NCBI GenBank assembly: GCA_036504675.1
Contig: DASXUT010000196.1
Span: 1-60,742, forward strand
Length of the DNA stretch: 60,742 bases
Direction: 5' to 3'
Source of the DNA: Bacillota bacterium
GTDB lineage: Bacteria; Bacillota; Sulfobacillia; JAJYWN01; JAJZPE01
Positions 46,514 to 55,247 of the stretch are shown piece by piece. Within the stretch, counting starts at the first letter, position 1. Each line of letters opens with the position of its first letter. The position numbers and the translations under genes were made by a program. The notes under the pieces were generated by a model. That model ran no database searches. It had not been told where the DNA came from and saw only the letters and a program-made list of their open reading frames with translations.

Positions 46514-46974
46514 CTACCAGAGGGGGAGGAGGGAGCCGTTGCCGGTGCGTTCCTTGATGTAGCCCAGCAGCCAACCGTAGGCGGTGGGGACGACCAGCGT
46601 CAGAAACGCACCGCCCGGCGACACGGCCGCCCTCGCGGCCAACAACAACAGACCCAGGTGGAGCAAGCCGAACGAGGCGGCCTGGAGACCATTTCCCCAG
46701 GCGAAGCCAAGCCGGGTGATGAGGTCTGGACCCAGGCCGTCACGAGTAAGGCGTTGATGCCTCCGGCGGATAAACCCATAGCCCGCAACCGTCCGGTCAC
46801 AGTGGCCTGGCCCGCGACGATCGGCCCGAATCCGGGCCACACCGAGGCGAGCAGGATCAGCGGCGCGATTGCCAGAACGCAGGCCGTCGCCAGCCGCAGG
46901 CTCCGCGGTTCAGGCCGGTGAAAGCCCAAGTACCGGAGAACAGCCTGGGAAAGACTTCCTCCCCGGGCTTTCAC
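46514..46974 (-). pseudogene. Broken CPBP-family membrane protease
   Basis: The first part (46974 to about 46740) encodes two membrane helices (TACVLAIAPLILLASVWPGF). The second part, in another frame, encodes LGFAWGNGLQAASFGLLHLG and AYGWLLGYIKERTGNGSLLP, typical of CPBP (Abi) proteases. The catalytic EExxR motif that should stand between them is missing, and the C-terminus is short. It is therefore inactive as written. Confidence 0.7.
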
Positions 46975-47001
46975 TTTCCTTCGAGCCCTGGCGGAAAGGC
47001 C

Positions 47002-47802
47002 TTACGCGCTCATCCCCCAGCGCCTGATGGTCCGCCGCTCGATGGCCTTGAACCCGGCGTCCATCAGTAGGCCGATGGCGATGATCAGGACCAGCCCGAC
47101 GAAGACGGCCGCTGTCTCCATCGCATAGCGTTGCTTGTAGATGAACCAGCCGAGGCCGCCGTGCCCGCCGGTGGCCCCGAAGACCAACTCGGCGGCGATG
47201 ACCGTCCGCCAGGAGTAGGCCCAGGCCAGCTTGATCCCGGCGACAATGTAAGGCAGGGCGGCCGGGAAGTAGACGTCGCGGACCAGCCTCCAGCCGCTCA
47301 GGCCGAGGTTGCGCCCAACACGAACGAGCGTCTCCGGCACGGCGGCGAAGCCGGTGTACATATTCAGCGACAGGGACCAGACGATCGAGTGGAGCAACAC
47401 GAAGAGGAGCGACCTCCAACCGAGCCCGAACCAGAGGAGAGCCAGGGGCAGCAGGGCGATGGCCGGCAAGGGGTTGAGCATGGCGGTGAGGGTCAGGAGG
47501 AGGTCGCGGGCCGTCCGCGAGATGATCGCCAGGGTGGTGAAGAGGATCGAGATGAGCAGGCCCGCCAGCATCCCGCCCCCCAGGAGGACGAGGGTGGTCC
47601 AGATGTAGGGGAAGAGCTCACCGGTCCTGATCAGCTGAAGAAAAGACACGAAGACAGCCGACGGCGGGGGCAGCAGGATCGGGGTGACCTTGGTCAGCCG
47701 GCAACCCGCCTCCCAGACGACCATCAGCCCGAGGGCGATCTGCAGTTCGCGCGGGAAGAACCGGGCCAGCCTGGTCCCGAAGGATGGGCGGAGCTTGTTC
47801 AC
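47002..47802 (-). CDS. ABC transporter permease, SsuC/TauC/NrtB type
   Basis: A six-span permease of 266 residues with the EAA loop (VPETLVRVGRNLGLSGWRLV, in the family form EAARTLGAS..) and SWRTVIAAELVFGA. Members import sulfonates, taurine, nitrate or thiamine precursors. It overlaps the ATPase gene by four bases and is last in a binding protein-ATPase-permease order on the minus strand. The substrate is not identifiable. Confidence 0.9.
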   Translation of the reverse strand: MNKLRPSFGTRLARFFPRELQIALGLMVVWEAGCRLTKVTPILLPPPSAVFVSFLQLIRTGELFPYIWTTLVLLGGGMLAGLLISILFTTLAIISRTARDLLLTLTAMLNPLPAIALLPLALLWFGLGWRSLLFVLLHSIVWSLSLNMYTGFAAVPETLVRVGRNLGLSGWRLVRDVYFPAALPYIVAGIKLAWAYSWRTVIAAELVFGATGGHGGLGWFIYKQRYAMETAAVFVGLVLIIAIGLLMDAGFKAIERRTIRRWGMSA

Positions 47803-48596
47803 GATCGCATCCCCCCGAAGGCCGCCACTTGGAGCAGCGATCGGACTTCCCGACAGAGGGCGGCGAAGTGGACCGAGGTCGGGGTTCGGGCCTCCTCGTC
47901 GGGGGCGATGACCGTCTTGACCCGCCCCGGCCCCTCGGTCAGGATGACGATGCGGTCGCCGAGCATGACCGCCTCGTCGATGCTGTGGGTGACGAAGAGG
48001 ATGGTCTTGCGGGTGCGGGCCCAGATGTTCAGGAGCTCCTCCTGCATCAGGGTCCGCGTCTGGGCGTCGAGGCTGCCGAAGGGCTCATCCATGAGGAGGA
48101 TCTCCGGCTCGACGGCCAGGGCCCTGGCGATGGCCGCCCGCTGCTTCATCCCGCCCGACAGGGCGTGCGGGTAGAAGCCGGCGAAGCGGAGCAGGCCGAC
48201 CAGGTCGAGGTAGTGGCGGGCCCGCTCGGCGGCCGCGGCGGCCGGGGCTCCCTTGGCCGCCCTGACCGCGTAAGCCACGTTCTCCTGGACTGTCTTCCAT
48301 GGGAAGAGCTGATCGAATTCCTGGAAGACGACCATCCGATCGGGGCCCGGGCCCTTGACCGGTCGGCCGTCCACCAGGACCGAGCCCTCCCGTGGGGAGA
48401 TGAAGCCGGCCACGGTCTTCAGGAGGGTCGACTTGCCGCACCCGGAAGGCCCGAGGAGGACGAGCTTCTCGCCGTCCCTGAGGCTGAACGAGGCCCTCTC
48501 GATGGCCGTGTGGGCGCGGCCTTCAACGGTGTAAACGATCTTGACGTCCCGCACCTCCAGGCGCTCTGGGCGGGGACCGGCGGCGACGATGGGCAT
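47799..48596 (-). CDS. ABC transporter ATP-binding protein, SsuB/TauB/NrtD type
   Basis: A 265-residue ATPase: Walker A LGPSGCGKST, Q loop VFQEFDQLFPWK, signature LSGGMKQRAAIA, Walker B ILLMDEPFGSLD and switch His FVTHSIDEAV. QEFDQLFPW is typical of the sulfonate/nitrate group. ATG at 48596 sits six bases after GGGGGG; an earlier GTG at 48614 is possible. It drives the adjoining permease. Confidence 0.92.
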   Translation of the reverse strand: MPIVAAGPRPERLEVRDVKIVYTVEGRAHTAIERASFSLRDGEKLVLLGPSGCGKSTLLKTVAGFISPREGSVLVDGRPVKGPGPDRMVVFQEFDQLFPWKTVQENVAYAVRAAKGAPAAAAAERARHYLDLVGLLRFAGFYPHALSGGMKQRAAIARALAVEPEILLMDEPFGSLDAQTRTLMQEELLNIWARTRKTILFVTHSIDEAVMLGDRIVILTEGPGRVKTVIAPDEEARTPTSVHFAALCREVRSLLQVAAFGGMRS

Positions 48597-48686
48597 CCTC
48601 ATCCCCCCGGGCACGGGTGGGTTGGAGCTGGGGCGGCGCGAAGGCTGGGGCGGCGCGAAGGCCGGGCCGGGGCGACCCGGCCCGCC

Positions 48687-49676
48687 TCAGTCGCCCTTCA
48701 GCTTTTGCAGGTTGGGGAAGCAGACCTCCTGCCAGTTGGCCGGGACCTTCTTGATGTAGCCATAGCGCTGCATGGCCTCGGCGTAGTGGATCACGCCGCG
48801 GGGGGTGATGTCCCAGGCCGTCCGCGGCGCGGTCAGGTAGGCCAGGTACTCGTCGGCGGTGGTCTTCTTGTCGACGGCGGCGAGGATGCCCGCGCACTCC
48901 TTGGGGTTCTCCCGCATCAGGGTCAGGGCTTCCTCAAGGGCCCCGACGAAGGCCTTGTAAGCCTTGGGGTTATCCTTGTAGAAAGGGCCCGAGGCCACGG
49001 CGACGATGTAGGAGAACGGCCCGCCGAAGGCGTCGAAGGCGTCCAGGACGACCCCGAGGTTGGCCTGCTTCTGGAGCTTGTTCTGGTAGGGCGGGGCGCC
49101 GAAGTAGGCGCTGATGTCGCCCTTGCCGGCCATCAGGGCGGCCGTAGCGGCCGGGTGGGGCATGGCGACGATGTTGTTGTCGAAGTAGGTGGCCTTGTTA
49201 AACTGTTTCTCGGCGGCCATCGCCAGGATGATGTGCTGGTTCGAGCCGGGGCCGGGGAGGGCGATCTTGTCCTTGGCCTTGAAGTCCTTGAGCGAGGTGA
49301 TCTTGTCTTTGGGGGCCATCATCAGCAGGGTCATCTGATCAAGGGCGCCGGCGATCTTCCAGTCGACCCCCTTATCCCAGCCGATCAGGAACGGCGGGAT
49401 GCCGACGAACCCCACGTCCAGCTGTCCGGCGACCATGGCCTCGCGGACGGCCCCGCCCGACCCGAACTGCAGGCGTTCGATGGTCACCCCCGGCAGGCGC
49501 TTCTCGATGAGCTTCTTCTCCAGCATGATGGTGACCGGCGCGTACCCCAGACCGAACTGATCAGCCATCCGGATCTTGCTCGGGGTGGCTTTCTTGGCGC
49601 AACCGGCCCCCCCAAAGACAAGACCGACCACGAGGGCGACGGCGACCACGGCGGCCAGCCCCCTGGTCATCTTCAT
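48687..49676 (-). CDS. ABC transporter substrate-binding lipoprotein (NMT1/SsuA family)
   Basis: A 329-residue lipoprotein: signal segment with lipobox FGGAGC (Cys26) and then a two-lobed NMT1-type binding protein (QFGLGYAPVTIMLEKKLIEK in parts, VAGQLDVGFVGIPPFL, PHPAATAALMAGKGDISAYF). Family ligands include sulfonates, nitrate, bicarbonate and pyrimidine precursors of thiamine. It heads the ABC operon, with GGGGAGGA before the ATG. No riboswitch consensus was seen upstream. Confidence 0.9.
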   Translation of the reverse strand: MKMTRGLAAVVAVALVVGLVFGGAGCAKKATPSKIRMADQFGLGYAPVTIMLEKKLIEKRLPGVTIERLQFGSGGAVREAMVAGQLDVGFVGIPPFLIGWDKGVDWKIAGALDQMTLLMMAPKDKITSLKDFKAKDKIALPGPGSNQHIILAMAAEKQFNKATYFDNNIVAMPHPAATAALMAGKGDISAYFGAPPYQNKLQKQANLGVVLDAFDAFGGPFSYIVAVASGPFYKDNPKAYKAFVGALEEALTLMRENPKECAGILAAVDKKTTADEYLAYLTAPRTAWDITPRGVIHYAEAMQRYGYIKKVPANWQEVCFPNLQKLKGD

Positions 49677-49894
49677 GGTGATTCCTCCCCGCACGATGTG
49701 TGGTTTCAGGGCGCGGCGGGGCGGGCCCCGCGTGGCCCGCCGACCGGTCCCGAGCCCCTTGTTTACAGAGTATTCGCCTGGCGGGCGGCGGGTTCGAAGG
49801 GGGGGGGGACCACACCGGGCCAAGCGGAAGACAGAAGGACCCGGGCGCCCTCAGGGCGGCGCCCGGGTCTAGTTGACCCATCGGCACCATCTAA
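49677..49894. terminator. Leader of the ABC operon plus terminator hairpin at 49839-49868
   Basis: ACCCGGGCGCC pairs with GGCGCCCGGGT, an 11-bp stem. On the minus strand a CT-rich tail follows, so it likely ends the frameshifted membrane gene to its right. A poly-G run of about 12 lies at 49798. No gene is seen. Confidence 0.6.
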
Positions 49895-50366
49895 TCAACC
49901 CAACTGTCTGACCTTCGCGATCCTGGTCGACCGCCCCACCTTTTCCCGCCGGATTATGGCCGTGAGGCCGAGCGCGCTCAGGAAAGCCGGGAGCAATCCG
50001 AGCAAGAGGCCGTGTTCGACGAGCCAATCCTGATTGATCTTGGTGAGAGCCAACAGATTCCCGACGGTGACGGGCCAATGGTCCCGCCAGAGGAGGTAGC
50101 CCAGGGACCTCCCTCCCGGTCACCCCTTCCGATTTGAGGTAGGCCGCGAGGGTCGCCAGGAACGTTTCCACTTGGGCCGGGCTAAGGGTGAGGTTCCCGG
50201 TCCTTATCTTGACCGCTAAGCGATTATCGGCGAAGCCGATATCTAGGACCCTAAGCTCGGATCGGGAATCCTCGAGGAACTTCCGGAGCTTGTCCCGTCG
50301 CCCCTCATCCAGGCCGGGCAACTTCCCCAGAGGACCCGGCACGGTCATGCCCCCGTATCGCGTCAT
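49895..50366 (-). pseudogene. Frameshifted small membrane protein of unknown family
   Basis: From 50366 to about 50115 the frame encodes a soluble N-terminal part (RRDKLRKFLEDSRSELRVLD, LSPAQVETFLATLAAYL). The continuation lies in another frame: GYLLWRDHWPVTVGNLLALT and a membrane helix LLLGLLPAFLSALGLTAII followed by basic residues and a stop at 49895. Both parts look coding, so one indel near 50115 breaks the gene, or the sequence has an error there. Confidence 0.6.
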
Positions 50367-50586
50367 CCATAGGATCCAGGTTCATCCCGACGGGCTGCTA
50401 CTCCTGCCACTTCCTGGCGGGCTGTAAATCGGCAGGGGAGACGCGGGCAGTCGCCGAACAAGCCGCCTTCGGCGGACGGGCGACGAGGTGGGGGGCCCAC
50501 GCCCGGAGAACTGCAGAGGGTCTCGAATGATTGTCTTGGCGGAACAAACCCCACGGCCCGTCCGTCTCAGTAGGAGCGAAGGAAAG

Positions 50587-50622
50587 CCCCATGCCCAAGC
50601 AAGGCCCCATGCCCAAGCAAGG
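50587..50622 (+). repeat. Perfect 18-bp tandem duplication before the lipoprotein gene
   Basis: CCCCATGCCCAAGCAAGG occurs twice in direct succession. The end of the second copy contributes AAGG to the AAGGAGG ribosome site of the following gene. Confidence 0.85.
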
Positions 50623-50632
50623 AGGATGCCAC

Positions 50633-52207
50633 TTGTCCCGCCTCGTCAAAGCCTCAGCCATTGCCCTAACCATCGCCGTCGCCATCGCCCTCACCGCCGC
50701 CTCCCTCGGCCTTGCCGGGTGCTCCCGCAAGGCCAAGCAACCTGGCAACGGCGGCTCGCCGAGTGCCGGGGACCCCGCCACGACCGCGCCCGGAGCGGGT
50801 ACGCCCGTGGGCGATAAGATCACCACTTACGCCGACGGGCGTCTGACCGCCGGCCCCTTCCCCTTTGCCCAGAACGGTTTCTACTTCATCTGGACCGGTC
50901 CGAACGGGCTGGCCGTCGACATCGCCGGCAAGCTCGAAGGGCTGGTCGACGTCGCCGGTAAGCGCTATCTCTCGGCCTCCTCACTGGAGGGGACCTACGC
51001 CGCCGGCCCCGATGGCGCCAAGGTCGCCTTCAGCCGGGGCGGCCGGTTGGTCGTCAAAGACCTGAAGAGCGGCGACGAGCGGACCTGGAGCCTGAGCAAG
51101 TCCGGAAAGGACCACCCGGAACTGGCCAACGATGTCCTCCTTTGGTCGCCGAACGGCCGCTTCCTGGTGGGCGCCCTGACCTTCTACGACAGCGCCGACG
51201 CCCTCGGCAAGCTCTGGGTCCTCGACCTGGAGACCGGCAAGATGACGGTTATCTCGGGCTTCGAGGCCAACCACTGGTTCAACCAGCCGACCTGGTCCGA
51301 AGACGGAAACCAGGTCGTCCTCAGGCACTACCTCGAGGGCTACACGGAGAGCAGCTACTCCCAATGGGTCCTGCTCGACCTGGCCAAGGCCGAGTCGAAA
51401 GTGGTCGTCCCGCCCGATTCGGCCATGGTTGACTACGCCTTCACCTGGGGATCGAGTGGGGGTGTTCAGGCCACTCCGGTCAACGTCGGACCCGGGGGTG
51501 TCCGGGCGATCGGCTATGACCCCACCAGCCGTCGCTTCGAGTACGACCTCTATGAGGGCGGACCTGACGTGCCGTTCGTGGCCACCGAACTGTGCTTCGT
51601 CGATCACGACGGCCAAGCCAAGGCCCGGGTCGAGCTGCAGCCGGCCCTGGCGCAGGCCGGTCTGCCCTCCGGCGAGCTGTCGGCGTTGAACTTCCAGACG
51701 ACCTGGTCGGCCGACGGCGAGTACGTCCTTCTGCAGGGGCTGGCCAGGGACACCAAGGACAACATCTACGGCCTCAACGGCATTGTCCGGTACGCCGAGA
51801 AGTCGGTCCGCTTCGCCCCGATCAAGCCCCAGAAGAGCGTCCCGCAACCGATGCTGTCCCCCGAGTACGTCTGGAACGGCCCGCTGGCCCTGATCATCAC
51901 CGACGACAATCGCACCCTCCAGGTCCTCGACGCCAGGACGATGAAAGCCACGCAGGTCGCCGAGGGCCAGGACATCATCTTCTACGAGTGGTCCAACGGG
52001 AAAGCGGTTTACGTCACCCCCAACGAGGTTTCCGCAGTCACGCCGGGCGATGGCAACAAGAAGGTCCTCCTGTCGGCGGGCAGCGGCGAGGTCTTCATCC
52101 TCTCGACCATCCCTTCCCCGGATGGCCGCTATCTCGCCCTGACCAATGACCACCCGGCCGACAGCACCTTCAAGATCGAGGTTCTCGACCTCAGCGCGGT
52201 GAGGTAG
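50633..52207 (+). CDS. Lipoprotein with beta-propeller-like (TolB/WD40-type) repeats
   Basis: A 524-residue protein. TTG at 50633 has AGGAGG seven bases upstream and gives a signal peptide with lipobox LGLAGC. After a Gly/Ser/Pro linker, repeated strands of the type WSPNGRFLVGALTF, WSEDGNQVVLRHY, WSADGEYVLLQG and SPDGRYLALTN indicate a beta-propeller of about six blades. Such proteins act as extracellular scaffolds or binding proteins. No enzyme motif is seen. It stands alone on the plus strand, and its role is unknown. Confidence 0.75.
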   Translation: MSRLVKASAIALTIAVAIALTAASLGLAGCSRKAKQPGNGGSPSAGDPATTAPGAGTPVGDKITTYADGRLTAGPFPFAQNGFYFIWTGPNGLAVDIAGKLEGLVDVAGKRYLSASSLEGTYAAGPDGAKVAFSRGGRLVVKDLKSGDERTWSLSKSGKDHPELANDVLLWSPNGRFLVGALTFYDSADALGKLWVLDLETGKMTVISGFEANHWFNQPTWSEDGNQVVLRHYLEGYTESSYSQWVLLDLAKAESKVVVPPDSAMVDYAFTWGSSGGVQATPVNVGPGGVRAIGYDPTSRRFEYDLYEGGPDVPFVATELCFVDHDGQAKARVELQPALAQAGLPSGELSALNFQTTWSADGEYVLLQGLARDTKDNIYGLNGIVRYAEKSVRFAPIKPQKSVPQPMLSPEYVWNGPLALIITDDNRTLQVLDARTMKATQVAEGQDIIFYEWSNGKAVYVTPNEVSAVTPGDGNKKVLLSAGSGEVFILSTIPSPDGRYLALTNDHPADSTFKIEVLDLSAVR

Positions 52208-52236
52208 AAGTGAACATGGAGCCGCGCAGGTACGGC

Positions 52237-52265
52237 AACAGCCCGAGCCGCCGGCTCGGGCTGTT
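52237..52265 (+). terminator. Hairpin after the lipoprotein gene
   Basis: A perfect 13-bp stem (AACAGCCCGAGCC and complement) with loop GCC; a short TT only follows. It also interrupts the end of the BtpA relic. Confidence 0.6.
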
Positions 52266-52524
52266 CATGTCGCTGTCGTAAGAACCGGTGAAGACCTCCC
52301 GGGACCCATTGCCCGCCGGTGCCCTCGGCCACGGCGATGGCGGCCATCGGGTCCCAGACCAGCTCGACCCCGAAGGGCACCTTGACCTTCGGCAGGACCT
52401 CGCCCCTCCGAGGTCTGATCCACCTCCACCTCTCGCCCCCCGGGGACTACCTGGCAAAGATAAAGATGAAGACCGGGAGGATGATTGGAGCTCCGAGGGC
52501 GCTGAAGAACTGGTTCAGAGTCAT
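52266..52524 (-). pseudogene. Relic of a second EIIC-BtpA locus
   Basis: On the minus strand, ATG at 52524 starts MTLNQFFSALGAPIILPVFI and then stops after 24 residues. This is nearly identical to the N-terminus of the EIIC gene starting at 58250. Next, 52392-52266 encodes KVKVPFGVELVWDPMAAIAV and, after a frame change, REVFTGSYDSDM. Both match the middle of the BtpA-like gene at 55947. The order is the same as in the intact operon, but about 1.7 kb between is missing. It is a deletion remnant of a paralogous operon. Confidence 0.85.
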
Positions 52525-52807
52525 TACTTCACACTCCCCCTACGTTTTTCCCTTCAGCCTACGGGCTACGGGTTGCGGCAATCGGCCGACAAGCGCGACC
52601 TACGAATCCCCCCTTTCTCGGGCTTCTGTCACCAGGTCCTAGCAACGGGCGCTAACCTCCCGCCTTCACCTTGATTCCCCAATTCCGAACCGTCAGGTAA
52701 GTCTCCGGCAGGAGGAATCGGCAACCGGTCGACCCAAAGGTTTACTAAGTCGGGAGCCGCGCCGCCCGCGGGACCCCAAGGGTACTTCGAATCGAGGTAC
52801 CTACCAT
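52525..52807. other. Gene-free stretch
   Basis: No gene is recognised. The sequence is of lower GC content than the surrounding genes and shows no clear repeat. Confidence 0.4.
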
Positions 52808-52838
52808 GAAAAAGCGGCGGGCGAAGGGCTCGCCCGCC
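52808..52838 (-). terminator. Rho-independent terminator of the PTS operon
   Basis: On the minus strand GGCGGGCGA pairs with TCGCCCGCC across a 5-base loop, followed by GCTTTTT. Confidence 0.88.
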
Positions 52839-52888
52839 ACCTTTCGACAAACCGCCGTCTTCCCCCGGTCGGCCCGTTCATTTGTCCC

Positions 52889-54907
52889 TCATCGCCCGTC
52901 CTTCGCGGTCGCACCGTCCTTCCCCGCGTGTCCGCCGAGGCTCCCGGCCACCAGCCCGATGACCTCCTCCGGCTTGGCCGCCTCGACGATCGCCCGGCCG
53001 AGTTTCTTCCGGCGGATGGCGGCCAGGAGTTCGTAGAAGCGCATCCCGGTCACGTCGTCGAGGGCCAGGAGCGGGATGATCACCAGGCGAACCCGCAACT
53101 CCCTGGCCGGATCCTCGACGAGCTTGAAGGGGATCGCCTGCTTCAAGGTGACCAGGGCGACGGCCGTCTTGCGGGTGTAGGTCGGCCCGGCGTGCGGCAT
53201 CGCCAGGGGCACCGGCATGTTCAGGGCCGAGCCGAACTGGGCCTCTCGCTTCAGGAGGGCCTTGACGAAACCCCGCTTGGCGTACCCCCGTTGGACCAGG
53301 AACCGGCCGACCTCGGCCAGCAGCCGGCGGGAGTCGGCGTAGGTCCGATTGAGGAGGGTCGTCTCCGGGGTCAGGAGTTGGACCGCGGTCCGGTGGATCA
53401 GGTCGCGCTCCGGTTTGGCCTGAATGGCGGCAAGGATGCGGCGGCGATCGTCGGCCGTGAAGAGCGGCGAGATGACCACCACCGGCGCGTCGACGGGCGG
53501 CAGGGCGACGGTTGAGACGATCAGGTCGACCTGCGAGGTCATCCGGCCCTTGACGACGTCCTCGTATGTGCCGACCTGGACCACATCGACCTGCGGCAGC
53601 AGGTTGGTCAACTGCCAGAAGAGGAGGGTCGAGGCGGACAGGGCGGTCGTGCAGACCAGGGCTACCCGCTTCCGCCGCTGCAGCCGGTACTTGACCTTCT
53701 CCAACCCGGCGGCCACGTGCATGGCCACGTAGGTGCCTTCAAGGACCGGCACCTTGCGGCCGAGCCGCTGCGACAGCCGCTCGGTGAACATCAGCCCGAC
53801 CCCGAAGGCCAGCGGGTGCTGGCGCTTGATCTCCTCGGTCGGGCCCTCGGGTTCGAGCGGCAGCCCGAAGCGGAGCTTGCGCAGGGTCACTCCGATGTGG
53901 GTGGCCAGCAACCGGAGGAAGTCCTCGTCCTTGGCCAGCGGGACGCCGAAGACCTCCTCCGCGTCGTGGGCCACCTCGTTGGCCAGACGCTCGGCCTCCC
54001 CGCCCGGGGCGGCGTCTGTCACCGGCCTGGGTTGGAGCTTCTTGGCGCAGATGAAGTTCAGGGTGAGGTGGGTCGCTTCGGCCGGCGAGAGCTTCACCCC
54101 GCAGGCCTTCTCGACCGACCGAACGTGGCGGGTGACCAGCTTGTGCTCGCTGGTCCCAAGGAGGCTCTGGAGGTCGCCGAGGTCGTCCGGGACCCGTCGG
54201 CCGTCCCGCAGGCGGACCACGGTGATGGCGACGTAAAGGGCCAGGGCCACATAGTCCGACTCGATCAGTTCGGCCTTCGCGTCGCGCTGGAGCTCGTCGA
54301 GGAACCGGCGGACCGGGGCGAAGTCGAAGTCGCCGAGGACCGGTCGCCCATCCCGCCAGGCGGCCGGGTCCGCCAACTTCACCTCGTTCCCCTGGACGAG
54401 GTACTGGACGACGGCGTTCCGCAGGTCGAACTCCCGGGCCACCAGGGAATAGCCGACCCCCGACTTGCCGACCAGGGCCAGGCGCCGTTCGGCCAGCCAC
54501 TCCTTGACCGCCTTGATGTCCTTGACGATGCTCGGCCGGGAGACGCCGAACTCCTCGCACCACTGGTCGAGGGTCGGCAACTCGGGCGAGAGCAGGAAGC
54601 GGACGACCATCCTCCGCCGGCGTTCGTGGGAGTCGAGGGCGCCCTCCCCCTCGACCGCCGCCGCCGCCACGTCGTGCCGCAGACGCGCGCGAACCTCCGG
54701 GGCGGCTTCGATGGAGAGGCCCTGGCGCCGGCCCCGGGGAAGGAGGGCCCCCCGCTCCGCGCAATAAGATGCCAGGGCCGGCAAATCGGCCCTCAGAGTC
54801 CGTTCCTTGACCCCGAGGGCCCGTGCCGCCTCCGAGGCCGGCTGTGGTCCGGCCGCCTCCAGTAGGTATTGCAGTTCCTTGAGCTGTCTGGCGTTAAGAC
54901 CGGCCAT
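52889..54907 (-). CDS. PRD-containing transcriptional regulator with EIIB-like and EIIA domains
   Basis: A 672-residue LicR/MtlR-type regulator. Order: two helix-turn-helix units (about 1-65, with SEAARALGVKERTLRADL; about 90-155, with EEFGVSRPSIVKDIK), PRD1 (about 195-300), PRD2 (about 310-420), an EIIB-like domain (VALVCTTALSAS, Cys present) and EIIA (about 520-665, PLAMPHAGPT with the active His). In PRD1 both usual phosphohistidine positions are changed (LALYV, TLNF). In PRD2 both His remain (LATHIG, VAMHVA). It lies downstream of the PTS genes and probably activates them. Confidence 0.88.
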   Translation of the reverse strand: MAGLNARQLKELQYLLEAAGPQPASEAARALGVKERTLRADLPALASYCAERGALLPRGRRQGLSIEAAPEVRARLRHDVAAAAVEGEGALDSHERRRRMVVRFLLSPELPTLDQWCEEFGVSRPSIVKDIKAVKEWLAERRLALVGKSGVGYSLVAREFDLRNAVVQYLVQGNEVKLADPAAWRDGRPVLGDFDFAPVRRFLDELQRDAKAELIESDYVALALYVAITVVRLRDGRRVPDDLGDLQSLLGTSEHKLVTRHVRSVEKACGVKLSPAEATHLTLNFICAKKLQPRPVTDAAPGGEAERLANEVAHDAEEVFGVPLAKDEDFLRLLATHIGVTLRKLRFGLPLEPEGPTEEIKRQHPLAFGVGLMFTERLSQRLGRKVPVLEGTYVAMHVAAGLEKVKYRLQRRKRVALVCTTALSASTLLFWQLTNLLPQVDVVQVGTYEDVVKGRMTSQVDLIVSTVALPPVDAPVVVISPLFTADDRRRILAAIQAKPERDLIHRTAVQLLTPETTLLNRTYADSRRLLAEVGRFLVQRGYAKRGFVKALLKREAQFGSALNMPVPLAMPHAGPTYTRKTAVALVTLKQAIPFKLVEDPARELRVRLVIIPLLALDDVTGMRFYELLAAIRRKKLGRAIVEAAKPEEVIGLVAGSLGGHAGKDGATAKDGR

Positions 54908-54978
54908 GTTCCTCCGACCCGTTCTTCCGCTTCCGCTTGCCGCTTCCGTTTCCGCCTGCCGCTCCCGTCCGCGCCGCC

Positions 54979-55245
54979 CTAATGCTCGCCGAAGCCCGAT
55001 TCGATCAGGGACTTGAGGGCGGCCACGGCCTCCGCCTCATCCTCACCCGAGGCCTCGAGGACGATCTTCGCCCCCTTGCCGGCGCCGAGGCTGAGGACGC
55101 CGATGATGCTCTTGGCGTTGACCTTCAGGTCATCCTTGGCCACGTTGATCCTGGACTTGAACTTGTTGGCCGCCTGCACGAACTGGGCCGCCGGCCGGGC
55201 ATGCAGCCCGACGCTGTTGGTGATGGTCACTTCCGCCTTCGCCAT
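54979..55245 (-). CDS. HPr phosphocarrier protein
   Basis: An 88-residue HPr with the active His15 in GLHARPAA and Ser46 in AKSIIGVLSLG, the site modified by HPr kinase in Bacillota. It carries phosphate from enzyme I to EIIA. TGGAGGA precedes the ATG. Being inside a sugar-specific operon, it may be a dedicated or the only HPr; enzyme I is not in the window. Confidence 0.94.
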   Translation of the reverse strand: MAKAEVTITNSVGLHARPAAQFVQAANKFKSRINVAKDDLKVNAKSIIGVLSLGAGKGAKIVLEASGEDEAEAVAALKSLIESGFGEH

Positions 55246-55247
55246 GA

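Noticed and set aside
49780-49795. GGTTCGAA as a tRNA T-arm
   Set aside because: No cloverleaf can be formed around it; no tRNA gene was recognised anywhere in the window.
47784-50033. 749-codon plus-strand frame opposite the ABC transporter genes
   Set aside because: It covers three well-supported minus-strand genes and has shadow-type composition.
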